Source: AP-15 sp963755435 (GTDB lineage Bacteria; Pseudomonadota; Alphaproteobacteria; ATCC43930; CGMCC-115725). From it: a DNA stretch of 64,000 nt. Position numbers and translations under genes: made by a program. The notes beneath the pieces are model-generated. The model saw only the letters and a list, made by a program, of their open reading frames with translations. It did no database searches and was not told the DNA's origin. Of this stretch, positions 25,661-34,045 are shown piece after piece (positions within the stretch are counted from its first letter, which is position 1; the number at the start of each line of letters is the position of its first letter). The DNA lies in assembly GCA_963755435.1 (NCBI GenBank), contig CAVWJX010000005.1, positions 806,001-870,000 on the forward strand, written 5' to 3'.

Positions 25661-26629
25661 TTAGCTCTCGGCGCGGCGCAGGCGGTGCAGGGTGATTTCC
25701 GGTGGGCAGTTGATCCGGACCGCGACGATGCACGAGCCGACGCCGACCGAGGTGTAGCCGACCATCCGGCGATAGCGCCACGCCCCCGCTCCCATCCGCC
25801 TCGGCAGGGCCGCATCGAGGGTGATCGGGATGGCGCCCGGCAGGCAGATCTGGCCGCCATGGGTGTGCCCGCTCAGCATCAGGTCGAACCCGGCATGCGC
25901 CGCCTGGCGATAGATCTCCGGAGTGTGCGACAACAGGATCGAGAATTCGCCGTCGGGAATTGGCGAGGCGGCCTTTTCGATGTTGTCGACCCGGTAGTAA
26001 TGGGCGTCGTCGATGCCGGCCAGATAAAGGCGCTCGCCGCCGCGGCAGAGCGGCAGGGTCTCGTTGAGCAGCATGCGGATCCCCATCGCTTCCAATGCCG
26101 GGACCATGCGGATCGTGTCGTGATTGCCCAATACCGCATAGACCGGGCCGGCGATGTGGGCGCGCATCCGCGCCATGCCCTCGATCGTCGCGTCGTAGGG
26201 ACCGAAGGTCTTGCCGCGGTAGTCGCCGGTCAGCACGCACAGATCGTAGCGCAGGTCGGGCAATAGCTCGCCGAGCCGCCGCATCGCGGCCTCGTTCATA
26301 TCGACGTGCAGATCGCTGATCTGCAGGATCGTCAAGCCGTCGAACGCCGGCGGCAGCGCCGGCATGGCGATATCGTGACGCCGGACCTGCACGTTTGCGG
26401 CGTTCCGCCGCGCCCGCCCGTACAACCCGCTGAGCTTCAAGGCGCCGCGGATTACGCTCGGGCTGAAATACCAGTTCTCCGGATGAAAGTAGTTGAGGCC
26501 CTGGCCAAACACCCGCCCCTCGCGGTCGTCCTCGATGCCGAGGCGCTGGCGCGCATAGAGCCGACCGAGCCGCTGCTCCAGCCGGCCGATAATTTCCGCG
26601 TCCGCCGAACCCGGCATCGATGCGATCAC
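25661..26629 (-). CDS. Calcineurin-like metallophosphatase (YkuE-like)
   Basis: A 322-residue dimetal phosphoesterase. The five family motifs are in order: LQISDLHVD (DxH), VLTGDYRG (GDx), VLGNHD (GNHD), LLSHTPEI (His) and LSGHTHGGQ (GHxH). The N-terminal 90 residues precede the catalytic domain and contain no obvious transmembrane stretch. YkuE-like enzymes hydrolyse UDP-activated sugars or lipid pyrophosphates at the membrane; whether this one does is unknown. Downstream of the REP-like element on the opposite strand and upstream of tRNA-Arg. Confidence 0.92.
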   Translation of the reverse strand: MIASMPGSADAEIIGRLEQRLGRLYARQRLGIEDDREGRVFGQGLNYFHPENWYFSPSVIRGALKLSGLYGRARRNAANVQVRRHDIAMPALPPAFDGLTILQISDLHVDMNEAAMRRLGELLPDLRYDLCVLTGDYRGKTFGPYDATIEGMARMRAHIAGPVYAVLGNHDTIRMVPALEAMGIRMLLNETLPLCRGGERLYLAGIDDAHYYRVDNIEKAASPIPDGEFSILLSHTPEIYRQAAHAGFDLMLSGHTHGGQICLPGAIPITLDAALPRRMGAGAWRYRRMVGYTSVGVGSCIVAVRINCPPEITLHRLRRAES

Positions 26630-26855
26630 GAGAGCGCCCCGCCCCTGCTGCCGCCGCGTATCGATAGAGCCGAAAGTTTAAGATACATGCAATTTTAGGC
26701 CGAACTATGACCGCGCAAAATGTGCATGCGGTGGAGCGCGAACGCCGGCCGACCCAGGCCTGCCGCCCGACGGCTTCAAATCGGGCCGCAAGCTCATTGC
26801 ATATCCCTGCGCGCTTCTGTACCAACCGTGCTGACGGTCATCGAGACCGCTGCGG

Positions 26856-26932
<77 letters not shown>

Positions 26933-27098
26933 CCAGGCGGCCGATCGGGTCGTAACCACCCGTTCCGGCGCGCCCACCGCCGATCTGACCGGCCGCTGTG
27001 GCGGCGGGACCCGCCCGGCGATTACCGCAGCAGCCGAAACCTCTGCCGAAAACTCCGGGGTTTTGGATGTGCTCGCAACCCCGACCGCGGTGACGGCG

Positions 27099-27848
27099 TC
27101 AGTGGTAGTTGGCGCCGCCGTTGACGTGGATGGTCTGGCCGGTGATGAAGCCGCCATCGTCGCTGACCAGAAACAGGCAGGTGGCGGCGATCTCGTCGAC
27201 CTTGCCCTGACGGCCCAGCGGAATGCCGGCCGCATTCGGCGTATGTCCTTGATACCATTCGGGATTGTCACGCCTGGTAGCGATGCTGCCGGGGGAGACC
27301 ACATTGACCCGGATGTTCTGCGGCGCGAACTCCGAAGCCAACGCGCGCGCCAGCCCGACGAGGCCCATCTTTGCCGCCGAGACATGGGCGCGGCCGCTGC
27401 CGCCGGTGAACGCTCCCTCGCCGGTGAAGAACAGGATGCGGCCGTAATTGTTCTTGACCATCGAGGGGATCACCGCCTGGGTGGCATAGAAGGCGCCGTC
27501 GAGCACCACGCCCCTGACCTGCTCCCAATCTGGGACACTGACCTCGGTGAACGGCTTGTGCGGCCGGATCGCGGCATTGTTGATCAGGATGTCGACCCGG
27601 CCGAACTCGGACATGGCCCGCGCCACCATCGCGTCGACCTGGTCCTTTCGGGCCATGTCGGCGAGGACGGCAAGTGACTTGACCCCGCGTTCGCGAACCT
27701 CGGCCGCCACTGCTTCGGCTTCGGCCTGGTTGGTGCGGGCATTGACCACGAGATGCGCCCCCTCGCCGGCCAGCATCAGCGCCGTGGCGCGGCCGATATT
27801 GCGGCCGGAGCCGGTAACCAGGGCGACCTTGCCATCGAGCTTACCCAT
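27099..27848 (-). CDS. SDR family protein lacking the canonical catalytic residues
   Basis: A 249-residue short-chain dehydrogenase/reductase with cofactor motif TGSGRNIG (12-19) and NNAA (90-93), and a typical C-terminus FITGQTIHVNGG. The catalytic tetrad is badly degraded: the YxxxK Tyr position is Val156 (VSAAK, only Lys160 kept), the catalytic Ser position reads FTGEG (Gly143), and the usual Asn of the VNL motif is Val115. It may bind NAD(P) without reducing ketones, or use another residue. GGGG precedes the ATG at 27848. Between tRNA-Arg and the malic enzyme gene on the minus strand. The fully canonical SDR at 42880 serves as a contrast. Confidence 0.85.
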   Translation of the reverse strand: MGKLDGKVALVTGSGRNIGRATALMLAGEGAHLVVNARTNQAEAEAVAAEVRERGVKSLAVLADMARKDQVDAMVARAMSEFGRVDILINNAAIRPHKPFTEVSVPDWEQVRGVVLDGAFYATQAVIPSMVKNNYGRILFFTGEGAFTGGSGRAHVSAAKMGLVGLARALASEFAPQNIRVNVVSPGSIATRRDNPEWYQGHTPNAAGIPLGRQGKVDEIAATCLFLVSDDGGFITGQTIHVNGGANYH

Positions 27849-27933
27849 CAGCGCATCCCCCTATGACGGATTTCGAGACCTGAACAGGAGCCGACCAGAC
27901 CGCCGGCCCGGCCAGCGTGGCGGCGCCGCCCGA

Positions 27934-29658
27934 TCAACCATCCGCAGCATCGCCGCGGCGGTAGCGAAGATAGCGCGGCGACCACATCTTGGCGCGGATC
28001 GCGGGCTCGATGCCGTCGGTATCGACCCCTTGGGTCAGCCCCTCGCGGTGCGCTTCGATGGCGGTCGCCAAGGCCACCGCAAACGCCACCCGGCGCAATT
28101 CAGTCACCGGCGGCAACAGATTATGGCGCGGGTTGTCGCGGGCCGGCGAGGCCTCGGCCAGCGCCTTTGCCGCGGCCATGAACATCGTGTCGGTGATCCG
28201 CCGCGCCCTGACCGCAACCGCCCCCAGCCCGATCCCGGGGAAAATGTAGGAATTGTTGGTCTGGTCGACCTGGTACTTGATCCCGTCGCGGGTGAGCGGC
28301 GGAAACGGGCTGCCGGTGCCGATCACCGCCCGGCCCTCGGTCCAGGCCTCGATGTCCTCGGGCGTCGCCTCGGCGCGCGAGGTCGGGTTCGACAACGGAA
28401 AGATCACCGGCCGGCGATTGTGCTCGGCCATCGCCCGCACCACCGGCTCGGAAAAGCCGCCGGGCTGGCCCGAGACGCCGATCAGCGCGGTCGGCTTGGC
28501 GTTGCGCACGACATCGAGCAGCGAGATCTTGCCCGGGTGATCCAACGCCCAATTCTCGATCGCCGCCCGCTGCTGCACGAAAGGCGCCTGAAACGGCTCG
28601 ATCGCGTTGCTGCCGTCGACCAGAAGGCCGTCGCGATCGACCATGAAGAACCGCGCCGCGGCGACATTCTCCGGCAGGCCGGCCTCGACCATCATCTTTA
28701 ACAGCAGGCTGGCGATGCCGCAGCCGGCCGATCCAGCACCCAGCACCGCGATGCGCTGCTCGGCGAGCCCGACGCCGGTGACGTTGATCGCCGACAGCAA
28801 AGTGCCGGCCGCGACCGCCGCCGTTCCCTGGATGTCGTCGTTGAAGGTGCACAGCCGGTCGCGATAGCGGTCGAGCAGGCGCGAGGCGTTGGCCTTGGCG
28901 AAATCTTCCCACTGCAGCAGCACGTGCGGCCAGCGATGGGCGATGGCGCCGACCACCGCCTCGACGAACTCATCGTATTCCGGGCCGCGCACCCGCTCGT
29001 GGCGCCAGCCGAGGTAAAGCGGGTCGGCGAGCCGCTCCTGATTGTCGGTGCCGACATCGAGCATGATCGGCAGGGTGGTCGCCGGGTGCAGCCCGCCACA
29101 GGCGGTGTAGAGCGCGAGCTTGCCGATCGGGATGCCCATGCCGCCGGCGCCCTGGTCGCCGAGCCCCAGGATGCGCTCGCCGTCGGTCAGGACGATCGCC
29201 TCGACCCGGTCGAAGCGCGGATTGGCCAGGATCTGCTTCAGGCGCCGCTTGTGCGGCAGGCTCAGGAACAGGCCGCGCGGCTTGCGGAACAATTGACTGA
29301 ACTGCTGGCAGCCGGCGCCGACCGTCGGCGTATAGACGAGCGGCAGCAATTCCTCGATGTTCTGCTGCAGCAGCGCGAAAAACAGGGTTTCGTTGTTGTC
29401 GTGCAATTCGCGCAGAAAGGCATAGCGCTCGAGCTCGCTGGCAAACCGGCGCAACACCAGGAGCCGGCGCGAGACCTGCTCCTCCAGGGTACCGATATGC
29501 GGCGGCAGCAATCCGTGCAGGCCGAACTCGTCGCGCTCGGCTTCGGTATAGGCGGTGCCCTTGTTGAGGAGCGGGTCGGCGAGCAAGGCCCAGCCGGTCT
29601 GCGAGGTCACCAGAGTGTCGGGCTCGCTCGCCTCCGTCCGCCGCGATGAATGGGGCAT
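27934..29658 (-). CDS. NAD(P)-dependent malic enzyme
   Basis: A 574-residue full-length malic enzyme of the large (MaeA-like) type, which oxidatively decarboxylates malate to pyruvate. The conserved VYTPTVGAGCQQFS block holds the active-site Tyr, GDQGAGGMGIPIGKLALYTA follows, metal-binding acidic residues are in CTFNDDIQGTAAV, and the nucleotide-binding motif is GAGSAGCGIASLL. The conserved FPLSNPT block is also present. ATG 29658 was chosen since the frame upstream is a shadow of the dienelactone hydrolase gene; 11 bp separate the two, indicating an operon. It links C4 acids to pyruvate and acetyl-CoA supply. Confidence 0.93.
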   Translation of the reverse strand: MPHSSRRTEASEPDTLVTSQTGWALLADPLLNKGTAYTEAERDEFGLHGLLPPHIGTLEEQVSRRLLVLRRFASELERYAFLRELHDNNETLFFALLQQNIEELLPLVYTPTVGAGCQQFSQLFRKPRGLFLSLPHKRRLKQILANPRFDRVEAIVLTDGERILGLGDQGAGGMGIPIGKLALYTACGGLHPATTLPIMLDVGTDNQERLADPLYLGWRHERVRGPEYDEFVEAVVGAIAHRWPHVLLQWEDFAKANASRLLDRYRDRLCTFNDDIQGTAAVAAGTLLSAINVTGVGLAEQRIAVLGAGSAGCGIASLLLKMMVEAGLPENVAAARFFMVDRDGLLVDGSNAIEPFQAPFVQQRAAIENWALDHPGKISLLDVVRNAKPTALIGVSGQPGGFSEPVVRAMAEHNRRPVIFPLSNPTSRAEATPEDIEAWTEGRAVIGTGSPFPPLTRDGIKYQVDQTNNSYIFPGIGLGAVAVRARRITDTMFMAAAKALAEASPARDNPRHNLLPPVTELRRVAFAVALATAIEAHREGLTQGVDTDGIEPAIRAKMWSPRYLRYRRGDAADG

Positions 29659-29669
29659 TGGCCGCGAGC

Positions 29670-30410
29670 CTAGCCGAGGCGCCGCCGGTAGAGCCCGATC
29701 AGCCGCTCCCAGTGCCGTTCGGCGGCCCCTTTGTCGTAGCACCAGCGCTCGGGAAAGGCGAAGCCGTGATGGACGCCGGGGTAGAGTTCGATCTCGCCGG
29801 CGGTCCCGGCCCGGCGAAACAGGCCGCGCAATTCCTCGACCATCGGCAATGGCGCCAATTCGTCGTGCTCGGCACAGCCGATGTAGAGTTCGCCGGCGAC
29901 CTTGCCCAAGGAGAGATGCGGGCTCTCTTCGGCGTCGCTGATCAGCCAGGTTCCGTAAAACGAGGCGGCGGCGGCGATCCGCTCCGCAAACCGCGCCGCG
30001 GCGGCCAGCGCATAGGGGCCGCTCATGCAATAGCCGTGCGCGCCAACCGCTCCGGGCTTGGCCGCGCCTTGGCCGTCGAGGAAGGCCAGCATCGCGCCGA
30101 TATCGGCCATGACCGGGGGGATCGTCATCCGGGTGCGCACCGCTCGCATGCGCTGGTATTCCGGGCTGTCGCGCTCGACCACGGTGGGGCCAAAGATCGT
30201 GTCGCGCCCGGCGCGGTAATAGAGGTTGGGCAGCATGACGAAATAGCCGACCGTGGCGAGCCGGCGGGCCATATCCTTGAGCTCGTCGCGCACGCCATAC
30301 GCATCCATCAGCAGCAACACCGCCGGATACGGGCCGCCGCGCTCGGGATGGGTCACGAACGTCGCCATCGCCCCATCCCTGGTCGTGATGTCCACCGTCT
30401 GCTCGATCAT
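29670..30410 (-). CDS. Dienelactone hydrolase family protein
   Basis: A 246-residue alpha/beta hydrolase. The nucleophile is a cysteine in GAHGYCMSG, the acid is in CAEHDELAP, and the His is in GVHHGFAFPE, the Cys-Asp-His triad of dienelactone hydrolases. Early LLLMDAYGVRDELKDMARRLA is typical too. These enzymes open dienelactones of the ortho-cleavage chlorocatechol pathway or related esters. It lies directly ahead of the malic enzyme gene. A terminator-like hairpin on the same strand, 75 bp upstream of its start, separates it from the amidohydrolase gene. Confidence 0.92.
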   Translation of the reverse strand: MIEQTVDITTRDGAMATFVTHPERGGPYPAVLLLMDAYGVRDELKDMARRLATVGYFVMLPNLYYRAGRDTIFGPTVVERDSPEYQRMRAVRTRMTIPPVMADIGAMLAFLDGQGAAKPGAVGAHGYCMSGPYALAAAARFAERIAAAASFYGTWLISDAEESPHLSLGKVAGELYIGCAEHDELAPLPMVEELRGLFRRAGTAGEIELYPGVHHGFAFPERWCYDKGAAERHWERLIGLYRRRLG

Positions 30411-30484
30411 CGGCTCGTCTCCGGAATTCGCTCGGCTGCCGCCCCGGCCCGCATCATCGCTCCGATCGTCGCCAAGTCACATGG

Positions 30485-30518
30485 GCAAAACAAACAGCGC
30501 CGTTGTGCGACGGCGCTG
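30485..30518 (-). terminator. Rho-independent terminator of the 30544 amidohydrolase gene
   Basis: On the minus strand CAGCGCCG-TCGCACAA-CGGCGCTG is a perfect 8 bp stem with an 8-base loop, directly followed by the T-rich tail TTTGTTTTGC. It starts 26 bases after the stop of the amidohydrolase and ends transcription before the dienelactone hydrolase gene, which must therefore have its own promoter. Confidence 0.85.
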
Positions 30519-30543
30519 CTGTCGGCGGCGAGGCGGGGGTGGC

Positions 30544-32016
30544 TTATTCCGCGGCGGCGCGGGTCGGGGCGTGCGCGGCTTTGAGCACCGCGGCGGCTTC
30601 CTTGGCGATGCGCGTGCCCTCGAAGAAGCGGGGGTTCTGCGTCCCCCACAGCGTCACCGCGTTGGTGAAGGTAAAGTCGCGGAAATCGTCGGCGGTGATC
30701 AGCCCGTCCTCGACCAGCTCATAGGCCTCGGGCAACGGCTGCAGCATGTCGGGCACATCGAAATGGCCGATATCCGAACTGAAGATCGCGTTGATGCGGG
30801 CGCCAAACGGGTTGGCCCGGCCAAACGCGGTGACGTTCATCCGGTCGTCGGCCTCGCAGCCGAAATAATAGGGCTTGGCGTAGAGGTCGAGCCAATCCTC
30901 CTTGCGGGTGATCTTGCACGCCGCATAGTCGTCGTGGACCGGAACCCCGCCATCGACCGTGTCCTCCTCGCGGGAAGGCCAGCCGTCGCGCCGATCCAAT
31001 TCGGCGGCGATGTCGCCATAGCCGTACTGGTCGACATATTTGCGCAGCAGCGAGCGGTCGAGCTTGTCCGGGTGCATATAGGCGAGGCCCTTGGCGCCGC
31101 GCCGCTCCCAGTGCTCGATCAGATCAGCGAACAGCTGGCAGCCCCAGCCAACCCCGCCTTCGAGAAAGCCGAAGCGCAACTCCGGAAAGCGCCGGGTCAC
31201 CCCGCCCAAAAACAGCGCCTTGGCGACGGCGTGGCCGGCGGCGGCGAAATGGCCGATATGGTTGAAGGTAAAGTTCGACGGCGAGTTGCGCTCGCCATAG
31301 CTGCGCCCGCCGGTATGAAAGGTCGGCGCGATCTTCAATTCGCGGCATTTCTGCCAGACCGGGTCGTAGTCATGCTCGCTGTCGATGCCGAGCTGGTCGA
31401 AGGCGACGGCGAAACGGGCCAGCGCCGGGTCGATCGCCTCGGCCGCCGGCAGACGGCGGGCGACGCTGCTGCCAAACATGCACACCTTGGTGCCCAATTG
31501 CCCGGTCACGTATTCGAGCTCGGCCAGCGCCTCTTCGGGGCTGTACATCGGGATCACCGCCGCCGGGGTCAGCCGATCGCTGAGCTTGGCGAAATAATCG
31601 GCGGTGACGATGTTGAAGCCGCGAATCACCGCGCGCCGCGTCTCGCCGTCGGGGATGCGGTGAATGCCGAGCCCGGCGGTCGGGTAGATGATGCCGAAAT
31701 CGATGCCGAGCTCGTCGAGCCGGTCGTACAGCATGCGCGGCATCATCGCGGTGGCGCGGTCGCGGGTGTTGGTCGTCTGCCGCCCCCAATAGCCTTCCAT
31801 GCCGACGCCACGGCGCTTGCGCTCGTCGATCGACAGGTTCAGCGAATCCGGGATCCGGCGCTGCGCCGCGAGAAACCCGTCGGCCGCCTTGTCGCCGGCC
31901 GCCTTGCGCATCTTCTCGGCGAACACCGGCGTATACTCGACCCAGTGGCCGTCGCCGTCGATGACCGGGTGGCCGAGTTTCGCGTGGATCTCTTCAGGGG
32001 TCGCGTGCGCGCTCAT
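30544..32016 (-). CDS. Amidohydrolase family protein
   Basis: A 490-residue amidohydrolase-2 type protein. The usual N-terminal HxH is altered to DGDGHW near residue 23, a further His is in PTFHTGGRS, LGGVTRRFPELRFGFLEGGVGWG lies in the barrel, and the late Asp is in FSSDIGHFDVPDM. Such enzymes act as metal-dependent decarboxylases or hydrolases on aromatic or carboxylic acids. Only one His of the first metal motif is seen, so metal binding may differ from the ACMSD group. The last residues (RAAAE) are followed by a strong terminator. Upstream, 147 bp away, lies an LLM flavoenzyme on the same strand. Confidence 0.85.
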   Translation of the reverse strand: MSAHATPEEIHAKLGHPVIDGDGHWVEYTPVFAEKMRKAAGDKAADGFLAAQRRIPDSLNLSIDERKRRGVGMEGYWGRQTTNTRDRATAMMPRMLYDRLDELGIDFGIIYPTAGLGIHRIPDGETRRAVIRGFNIVTADYFAKLSDRLTPAAVIPMYSPEEALAELEYVTGQLGTKVCMFGSSVARRLPAAEAIDPALARFAVAFDQLGIDSEHDYDPVWQKCRELKIAPTFHTGGRSYGERNSPSNFTFNHIGHFAAAGHAVAKALFLGGVTRRFPELRFGFLEGGVGWGCQLFADLIEHWERRGAKGLAYMHPDKLDRSLLRKYVDQYGYGDIAAELDRRDGWPSREEDTVDGGVPVHDDYAACKITRKEDWLDLYAKPYYFGCEADDRMNVTAFGRANPFGARINAIFSSDIGHFDVPDMLQPLPEAYELVEDGLITADDFRDFTFTNAVTLWGTQNPRFFEGTRIAKEAAAVLKAAHAPTRAAAE

Positions 32017-32163
32017 CGTCTCTCTCTCCGGGGTGGTGGCGCTTGCATCCTAACCAGCGGCGCGCCCGGCCTAGCTTTATCGAACCGGGAATGCGCCGCG
32101 ACCATCGTCGATGTTCGCAGATGCAAAGGCCGCGCGCAACCACGCCAGGCTCCGCCCCCGGGG

Positions 32164-33075
32164 TCAGGCGGCGAACGCGGCGAACAGTTCGTCTAGCGCC
32201 ACCAGCTGGTTGCCGTGGAGCGAATTGGGGACCAGGACCGGGGTGTTGACCCCAGCGGCGTGCCAGGCGGCAATGCCGTCGCGCACCTTTGAGGGCGGCC
32301 CCGACAGCGTGTTGTCGGCGAGCCAGCGATCGGTCAGGTAGCTCGGGATGTCGTCGCTGCGATTGTCGGCAATGGCCTGTTCGACCGCATTCATCTCCGC
32401 GACGTAGCCGGCTTCCTTCCAATAATTGCGGTAGTTCGGCAACAGGGCGTAGCGGATGAGCCGATGGCGCAGCAAGGCTCGCGCCGCCGCCTCGTCCTCG
32501 GCGATGCACACCGGCAGCATGTTGCCGATCAGGAAATCCGGGTCGCTGCACTGTTCCGCCGGCACCACCGAGAGCGACTGCGCCATGTGCGACAGGCTGG
32601 CATTGGCGAACAGCACGCCATCGGCGATTTCGGCGGCGAGCGCCACCATTCGCCGGCGCAAGGCGGCGAGCACGATCGGCGGCAAGGCGCCGATCCCCTC
32701 GAAGGATCGCAGCTTTTCGACAAAGCCTCGGGTGTCGGCCAATGGCTTGCCGGGGCTGACCCCGAGCCGCTGATGGGTCGGTCCGTGGGCAACCCCGATG
32801 CCGAAGCGGAAGCGCCCGCCCGAGACCTCGTGGATGTAGGCGGCCTGCATCGCGAATTCCTCGGCCGTCTGCGCATAAATCGGCGCGATCGCGGTGCCGA
32901 AGCGGATCTGCTCGGTGGCCAGCGCCAAGGCGGTGCACTGCGCCATATTGGAAAAGCGGCTCGGCAGATAAATGCCGGCAAAGCCGCGGCGCTCGGCCTC
33001 GCGCGCGATTTCGAGGGTCTGCCGCCGCCGGCCCGGCACGGCGACGAGGCTGATCGCGGGTAATTTCTCGGCCAT
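32164..33075 (-). CDS. LLM class flavin-dependent oxidoreductase
   Basis: A 303-residue luciferase-like protein. It has the RRRQTLEIAREAERRGFAGIYL opening helix, LALATEQIRFGTAIAPIYAQ, and VSGGRFRFGIGVAHGPTHQRLG, typical of F420/FMN-dependent oxidoreductases. Length fits the shorter methylene-H4MPT reductase-like branch. Its start is ATG 33075, followed by conserved residues within ten codons. It sits between an HAD phosphatase and an amidohydrolase, all on the minus strand and possibly cotranscribed. The substrate is not known. Confidence 0.88.
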   Translation of the reverse strand: MAEKLPAISLVAVPGRRRQTLEIAREAERRGFAGIYLPSRFSNMAQCTALALATEQIRFGTAIAPIYAQTAEEFAMQAAYIHEVSGGRFRFGIGVAHGPTHQRLGVSPGKPLADTRGFVEKLRSFEGIGALPPIVLAALRRRMVALAAEIADGVLFANASLSHMAQSLSVVPAEQCSDPDFLIGNMLPVCIAEDEAAARALLRHRLIRYALLPNYRNYWKEAGYVAEMNAVEQAIADNRSDDIPSYLTDRWLADNTLSGPPSKVRDGIAAWHAAGVNTPVLVPNSLHGNQLVALDELFAAFAA

Positions 33076-33108
33076 CGCCAGACCCCCTGTCGCTTCGCCG
33101 CAGCTCGG

Positions 33109-33801
33109 TCAGCCGCCGCCCCCAAGCCGACCTTTGGCGGCGATTAAGCCGGGTATATCACAGCTCAGCAGATCGCCGACGCGCTCGACCGTCAGATCCG
33201 CCGGCGGATACGACGCGGCATCGGCGGCCAGCGCATATTGCCCCTGAAGCGGCAGCACCGTCGTCACCCGGTCGCCCCACACTTTCTTGACCGCCTCGAG
33301 GATGCGCGGCTTGTCGTCAACCAGCACATAATGTTCGGCCGGGTAGCGCTCGGCGATGTCGGCGAGCTCGTCCTCCTTGTGGATGTAGATCAGCACGCGG
33401 CCGTCGACCGCCTCGAAGATGCCGGAGCGCTCGACCTTGCGCGGCTGGAACACCACATCACCGTCGGAGAGGATCACCGTCGGTCCCCACTCGCGCAAAC
33501 GCCCCAGCACGTCGAGCGAGCCCGGATAGAGCCGGTTGGCGAATGGATAGTCGACCAGATACGACGACATGCTCAGCAGGCGAATGTCCTTTGGGTGCTC
33601 GACCCGGTAGCGCTGCAACGCCCCCAGATAATCGCGGTAGCCGAGTTCGCTGAACAGATCCTCGAGGATCGCCCAGTAGCGGTCGCGGCAGGCGGCGCCG
33701 AACTCGCGTTCGAGGTGGCGCTTGAGATCGCTCTGGATGTGGTCGTTGTCGATCAGGGTATTGTCGACATCGACCAGAAATACGGTCGGGCTCGTGGTCA
33801 T
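33109..33801 (-). CDS. HAD family hydrolase
   Basis: A 230-residue haloacid-dehalogenase-fold protein. Motif I is FLVDVDNTLIDND near residue 8, with the nucleophile Asp and acid/base Asp; motif II is VILSDGD; motif III Lys is in VFQPRKVERSGI; motif IV is VDDKPRI. The cap helices lie between motifs I and II, as in phosphoglycolate-phosphatase-like proteins. ATG 33801 was chosen because the upstream in-frame extension is low-complexity sequence containing a tandem repeat. It most likely removes phosphate from a small metabolite. Confidence 0.87.
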   Translation of the reverse strand: MTTSPTVFLVDVDNTLIDNDHIQSDLKRHLEREFGAACRDRYWAILEDLFSELGYRDYLGALQRYRVEHPKDIRLLSMSSYLVDYPFANRLYPGSLDVLGRLREWGPTVILSDGDVVFQPRKVERSGIFEAVDGRVLIYIHKEDELADIAERYPAEHYVLVDDKPRILEAVKKVWGDRVTTVLPLQGQYALAADAASYPPADLTVERVGDLLSCDIPGLIAAKGRLGGGG

Positions 33802-33925
33802 CGGGCGGTCACCGGTTCGGGTTGGCGGAAGGGCGGCGACCTGAGCAGCCCGCCGGCCGGAAGCCAGAGCATGACCTCGCCCGGACCCGGCCTCAAGGGT
33901 GGAATGACGCGCCCGCCCAGCCAGC

Positions 33926-33967
33926 AACCACCCGCCGGCAATCACCCGCCAGCAATCACCCGCCGTG
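33926..33967. repeat. 14 bp tandem repeat, about three copies
   Basis: AACCACCCGCCGGC, AATCACCCGCCAGC and AATCACCCGCCGTG follow each other directly. The repeat is in the 244 bp gap between the HAD gene and the S53 peptidase, about 80 bp before the peptidase ATG. The unit is not a multiple of three and the region has no gene. Confidence 0.85.
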
Positions 33968-34045
33968 TGAAGCAGGTCATAGAGCTCCGCCCCCGGGCCG
34001 GCGATGATCGCGTGGTCCGGGCTCCGCCCGGAACAGGAGGGTTAG

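Noticed and set aside
27934..30030. 698-residue malic enzyme start
   Set aside because: The first 124 codons are antisense to the dienelactone hydrolase gene, and family homology begins after ATG 29658.
34016..34033. Inverted repeat TCCGGGC/GCCCGGA as a terminator or operator
   Set aside because: No T-run follows and it lies just before the peptidase ribosome-binding site; too little support for any call.
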